From the NCBI RefSeq assembly GCF_954871325.1, contig NC_088777.1, positions 25,769,366-25,833,365 of the forward strand: 64,000 bases of DNA, written 5' to 3'. Made by a program: the position numbers and the translations under genes. Of this stretch, positions 59,256-64,000 are shown piece by piece. The notes beneath the pieces were generated by a model that ran no database searches, was not told where the DNA came from, and worked only from the letters and a program-made list of their open reading frames with translations. The DNA is from Gordionus sp. m RMFG-2023 (lineage: Eukaryota; Nematomorpha; Gordioida; Chordodea; Parachordodidae). Numbering within the stretch: position 1 is the stretch's first letter; every line of letters begins with the position of its first letter.

Positions 59256-59432
59256 TAGTCGACTTTAGTCGACTAAAACGACTAACATAGTCGACTAAAA
59301 CGACTAATTTAGTCGACTAAAACAACTAATATAGTCGACTAAAACGACTAATATAGTCGACTAAAACGACTAATTTAGTCGACTAAAAGAACTAATTAAG
59401 TTGAGTAAAAGAACTAATAAAGTCGACTAAAT
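59256..59432 (+). repeat. 22-bp minisatellite
   Basis: About eight units of tagtcgactaaaacgactaa plus two bases, decaying towards the right. Each unit contains the palindrome agtcgact. It occupies the same place as the 13-bp minisatellite in the element at 32059. Confidence 0.93.
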
Positions 59433-59499
59433 TAAGTCATTAAACATAACATAATCGTTATTTTTGAACATTTTTTAAATTTTTTAGGTAAAAATGTAA

Positions 59500-62265
59500 A
59501 GATGTAAAAATAAAATTTCAGTGAAGATGTACCATCATAGAAAAATATTAATTGTCATAATCGTTATTTTTGAAAAGTAAATAGGTAAAAATATATTTAT
59601 TGTAAAAGTGTTAAAATAAAATTTCAGTGAAGATGTACCATAGAAGAGTGACAATTGCCATAATCGTTATTTTTGAACTTTTTTGAATTTTTTTAAAGTA
59701 AATAGGTAAAAATATATATTCTAAAGATGTTAAAATAAAATTTCAGTGAAGATTTATTATAGAAAAGTGACAATTGTCATAATCATTATTTGTGAACTTT
59801 TTTGAATTTTTTCAAAGCAAATAGGTAAAAATATATATTGTAAAGATGTTGAAATATAATTTCAATGAAGATGTACCATAGAAAAGTGACAATTGTCATA
59901 ATCGTTATTTTTGAACTTTTTTGAATTTTTTCAAAACAATTAGGTAAAAATATATATTGTAAAGATGTTGAAATTAAATTTCAGTGAAGATGTACCATAG
60001 AAAAGTGACAATTGTCATAATCGTTATTTGTGAACTTTTTTGAATTTTTTTAAAACAAATAGGTAAAAATATATATTGTAAATATGTTAAAATAAAATTT
60101 CAGTGAAGATGTACCATAGAAAGGTGACAATTGTCATAATCGTTATTTGTAAAGTTTTTTAAATTTTTTTAAAACAAATAGGTAAAAATATATATTGTAA
60201 AGATGTTAAAATAAAATTTCAGTGAAGATGTACCATAGAAAAGTGACAATTGTCATAAACGTTATTTGTGAACTTTTTTGAATTTTTTTAAAACAAATAG
60301 GTAAAAATATATATTGTAAAGATGTTAAAATAAAATTTCAGTGAAGATGTACCATAGAAAGGTGACAATTGTCATAATCGTTATTTGTAAAGTTTTTTAA
60401 ATTTTTTTAAAACAAATAGGTAAAAATATATATTGTAAAGATGTTAAAATAAAATTTCAGTGAAGATGTACCATAGAAAAGTGACAATTGTCATAAACGT
60501 TATTTGTGAACTTTTTTGAATTTTTTTAAAACAAATAGGTAAAAATATATATTGTAAAGATGTTAAAATAAAATTTCAGTGAAGATTTACCATAGAAAAG
60601 TGACAATTGTCATAATCTTTATTTGTGAACTTTTTTGAATTTTTTCAAAGCAAATAGGTAATAATATATATTGTAAAGATGTTGAAATATAATTTCAGTG
60701 GAGATGCCCCATAGAAAAGTGACAATTGTCATAATCGTTATTTTTGAACTTTATTGAATTTTTTCAAAGCAAATAGGTAAAAATATATTTTGTAAAGATG
60801 TTGAAATTAAATTTCAGTGAAGATGTACCATAGAAAAGTGACAATTGTCATAATCGTTATTTGTGAATTTTTTTAAAGTAAATAGGTAAAAATATATATT
60901 GTAAAGATGTTAAAATAAAATTTCAGTGAAGATTTACCATAGAAAAGTGACAATTGTCATAATCATTCTTTGTGAACTTTTTTGAATTTTTTCAAAGCAA
61001 ATAGGTAAAAATATATATTGTAAAGATGTTGAAATATAATTTCAGTGAAGATGTACCATAGAAAATTGACAATTGTCATAATCGTTATTTGTGAACTTTT
61101 TTGAATTTTTTTAAAACAAATAGGTAAAAATATATATTGTAAAGATGTTCAAATAAAATTTCAGTGAAGATGTACCATAGAAAGGTGACAATTGTCATAA
61201 TCATTATTTTTGAACTTTATTGAATTTTTTCAAAGCAAATAGGTAAAAATATATATTGTAAAGATGTTAAAATAAAATTTCAGTGAAGATGTACCATAGA
61301 AAGGTGACAATTGTCATAATCGTTATTTGTGAACTTTTTTGAATTTTTTTAAAACAAATAGGTAAAAATATATATTGTAAAGATGTTAAAATAAAATTTT
61401 AGTGAAGATGTACCATAGAAAAATGACAACTGTAATAATCGTTATTAGTGAACATTTTTAAATTTTTTTAAGTAATTAGGTAAAAATATATATTGTAAAG
61501 ATATTAAAATAAAATTTCAATGAAGATTTACCATAGAAAAGTGACAATTGTCATAATCATTATTTTTGAACTTTTTTTAATTTTTTTAAAGTAATTAGGT
61601 AAAAATATATATTGTAAAGATGTTAAAATAAAATTTTAGTGAAGATGATAGAAAAGTGACAACTGTAATAATCGTTATGAGTGAACATTTTTAAATTTTT
61701 TCAAAGCAAATAGGTAAAAATATATATTGTAAAAATGTTAAAATAAAATTTCAGTGAAGATGTACCATAGAAAAGTGATAATTGTCATAATCGTTATTTG
61801 TGAACTTTTTTGAATTTTTTTAAAGTAAATAGGTAAAAATATATATTGTAAAGATGTTAAAATAAAATTTCAGTGAAGATGTACCATAGAAAAGTGACAA
61901 TTGTCATAATCGTTATTTGTGAACTTTTTTGAATTTTTTTAAAACAAATAGGTAAAAATATATATTATAAAGATGTTAAAATAAAATTTCAGTGAAGATG
62001 TACCATAGAAAAGTGACAATTGTCATAATCATTATTTTTGAACCCTTTTTAATTTTTTTAAAGTAATTAGGTAAAAATATATATTGTAAAGATGTTAAAA
62101 TAAAATTTTAGTGAAGATGTACCATAGAAAAGTGACAACTGTAATAATCGTTATGAGTGAACATTTTTAAATCTTTTCAAAGCAAATAGGTAAAAATATA
62201 TATTGTAAAGATGTTAAAATTGAATTTCAATTAAGATGTACCATAGAAAAGTAACAATTGTCTAT
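59500..62265. repeat. 119-bp satellite array 2
   Basis: About 23 units; gacaattgtc (or one-base variants) at 59650, 59769, 59888, 60007, 60126, 60245, 60364, 60483, 60602, 60721, 60840, 60949 and onward to about 62253. Spacing 119 almost throughout, one 109. Same length as array 1 and alignable along the whole unit. No open frame. Confidence 0.95.
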
Positions 62266-62270
62266 TTTTC

Positions 62271-62607
62271 AACTTTTTAGCTGAAACGAGCAGACTTTTA
62301 GTTACGCCCCTTTATCTTATTGGGCGAGCTAGCTATAATATCAAAAATTACGAGCGGACCGGTAAAAAATTTTTTACTTTTAATTTTTTTTTAAAATTTA
62401 TCAGGTAACATTAAAAAATATATGCTTCATAAAATTTTAACATTTGTCCAAAGTACAAATAATTGTTGTGGATGTTATATGTGGGATGAGATTGAAAACT
62501 TCTTAGATTTTATTTACATGGATGAATATAAATCGACGTGAATAAAAATATGATTTCACATGTGGCCCAAAAGAAAAGAAAATTTAATTATTAAATTTTA
62601 AATGCAC
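62271..62607. other. Interval without recognised gene
   Basis: AT-rich with one GC-richer patch (62300-62360). Nothing recognised. Confidence 0.4.
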
Positions 62608-63056
62608 TGTTTGAAATAGGTAGCATCCACGTCATTAAATCACAACATAAGATTAGGTGAGGTTATTGTTGTAACTGTTGAGAAAAAGAAGAAATAAATT
62701 TAATATAATACATCAAATGTCAGTTATTTTCTGACAGGGGAATTAAGTTTTCCTTGGGGGAAGAAGAGGAGGTGATGAACACATGATGGATTGAGGGGGA
62801 AGGATTCTTTTGTTATCCATTTTGGGATGAAGAGTTTGGATTAATTGGATTAATTCGAGAAGATGTCAGCGAGGAACTAATAATGGACCTTTAGGAAATG
62901 AAGAATTAGATAATTTATGATTTGTAATTTTTCTACATATTATATATTAGATTGTTGTTTTATTTAATGAATAAATTTGGATCGTCTTGTTTTGAAATAT
63001 GGTTTGTTTTATGTTATGGAATATGGCTTGTAATATTGGTGCCGTGACCAGGATCG
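62608..63056 (+). mobile_element. Probable LTR and primer-binding site of a retroelement
   Basis: TGGTGCCGTGACCAGGATCG at 63037-63056 is a strong primer-binding site: its complement has the layout of a tRNA 3' end, with CCA, one discriminator base, a 7-base acceptor strand and a 5-base T-stem strand, then the start of a T loop. The sequence before it would be the LTR, possibly from the TGTTTGAAATAGG at 62608. The family cannot be told because no gag or pol lies inside the window and the second LTR would be outside. Confidence 0.55.
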
Positions 63057-63343
63057 GATCTATCTAGGGATTAATGTGAAATCACAACGCAAGTACTAAA
63101 AAAAACTATAGTGAGATTAAGGATTGAGTTTAAAAATTTCTATACTTTTATATTTAACTTTAAAAAAATGTAAGATTGAAAGTATGTAATGAGTATTAGG
63201 CAGAAATATGGAAATAAGATCAGGAATTTAAGACAGTAATATTTGGTATATTATCTTATGTCTAGATGTATATGGTACATCCAATTTTGATTATTATTTG
63301 ATATGCCTTAAGACTCATTGAATGGTGTTATAGGTATTCCGTC

Positions 63344-64000
63344 ATAGGAAGCTAGAAAAATTCCTATGATAAAAATTTTATTAATAGAGTTCCTAGTAGG
63401 AAAAGAGATTAACATATTCCCATTAATCATTAGAAATCTAAAAAAAATTAAAATGAGTAAATCTGATATTTATAGGAATAATAAGCATAAATCTCTACGA
63501 TAAAGATTTTACTAATGGAGTTCCTAGTAGGAAAAGAGATTAACATATTCCCATTAATCATTAGAAATCTAAAAAAAAATTAAAACATGAGTAAATCTGA
63601 TATTTATAGGAATAATAAGTATAAATCTCTACGATAAAAATTTTATTAATGGAGTTCCTAGTAGGAAAAGAGATTAACATATTCCCATTAATCATTAGAA
63701 ATCTAAAAAAAATTAGGATAACAAGTATAAATCCCTATGATAAAATTATAATTATTAATGGAGTTCCTAGTAGGAAAAGAGATTAACATATTCCCATTAA
63801 TCATTAGAAATCTAAAAAAAAATAGGATAACAAGTATAAATCCCTATGATAAAATTATAATTATTAATGGAGTTCCTAGTAGGAAAAGAGATTAACATAT
63901 TCCCATTAATCATTAGAAATCTAAAAAAAATTAGGATAACAAGTATAAATCCCTATGATAAAATTATAATTATTAATGGAGTTCCTAGTAGGAAAAGAGA
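63344..64000. repeat. Tandem repeat of 109-134 bp running off the window
   Basis: Anchor tcctagtagg at 63391, 63522, 63656, 63765, 63874 and 63983; spacings 131, 134, 109, 109, 109. The later units lack a segment with gagtaaatctgatatttat. Sits just downstream of the primer-binding site at 63037, in the position of a retroelement leader. Confidence 0.93.

Larger units (their letters stand above)
59247..62270. mobile_element. Second satellite-bearing hAT-like element, right end missing
   Basis: Begins TAGTGTTGTTAGTCGACT, matching the terminus of the element at 32059 for its first eleven bases. A 22-bp minisatellite follows, then a 119-bp satellite array related to array 1. No inverted right terminus and no matching target duplication were found, so the right end was lost or replaced near 62270. 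No gene inside. Confidence 0.75.

Overview
The window is strongly AT-rich eukaryotic DNA, almost certainly from an invertebrate animal. It has spliced genes, many animal-type transposons (hAT, PIF/Harbinger with a MADF partner gene, pogo/Tigger-like, Helitron, Ty3/Gypsy and APE-type LINEs) and no bacterial-style gene layout. Only one ordinary host gene is recognisable: a FIS1 homologue (mitochondrial fission, tail-anchored) at 46959-47729 on the minus strand, with introns of about 35, 37 and 324 bp. The species cannot be named from this sequence.

Layout. 1-1521: AT-rich DNA with a 90-bp direct repeat, a hAT fragment and a Helitron 3' end. 1530-16702: old Ty3/Gypsy fossils on the plus strand, split by two hAT elements of one family (7553-9715 and 10194-15874); the second carries a young, nearly whole Gypsy element (10622-14828). 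16704-25530: a minus-strand Helitron holding a 7.2-kb Gypsy element (16930-24115) with exact target duplications. 25650-30874: a PIF/Harbinger element with a MADF/BESS gene and a DDE transposase gene, interrupted by a palindromic MITE and by a hAT (27613-30090). 31840-38194: remains of another Gypsy split by two hATs, one of which (32059-35689) is a fold-back element filled with satellite DNA. 38560-39850: G-rich tandem repeats of about 235-245 bp. 40399-43391: three hATs nested in one another. 43405-46076: a pogo-like element. 46959-47729: FIS1. 48137-53434: two LINEs joined tail to tail. 53435-58560: mostly unrecognised AT-rich DNA with small tandem repeats, a SINE-like head, a hAT fragment and a LINE fragment. 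59247-62270: a second satellite-bearing element related to the one at 32059. 62608-64000: a probable LTR with primer-binding site, then a tandem repeat running off the window.

The main theme is layering. Terminal inverted repeats and target duplications let the order of insertion be read at many places. The most unusual object is the hAT-like family that carries minisatellites next to its termini and a 119-bp satellite array inside. Two members lie 27 kb apart; their satellites have drifted but share a roughly 44-bp block centred on the palindrome GACAATTGTC.
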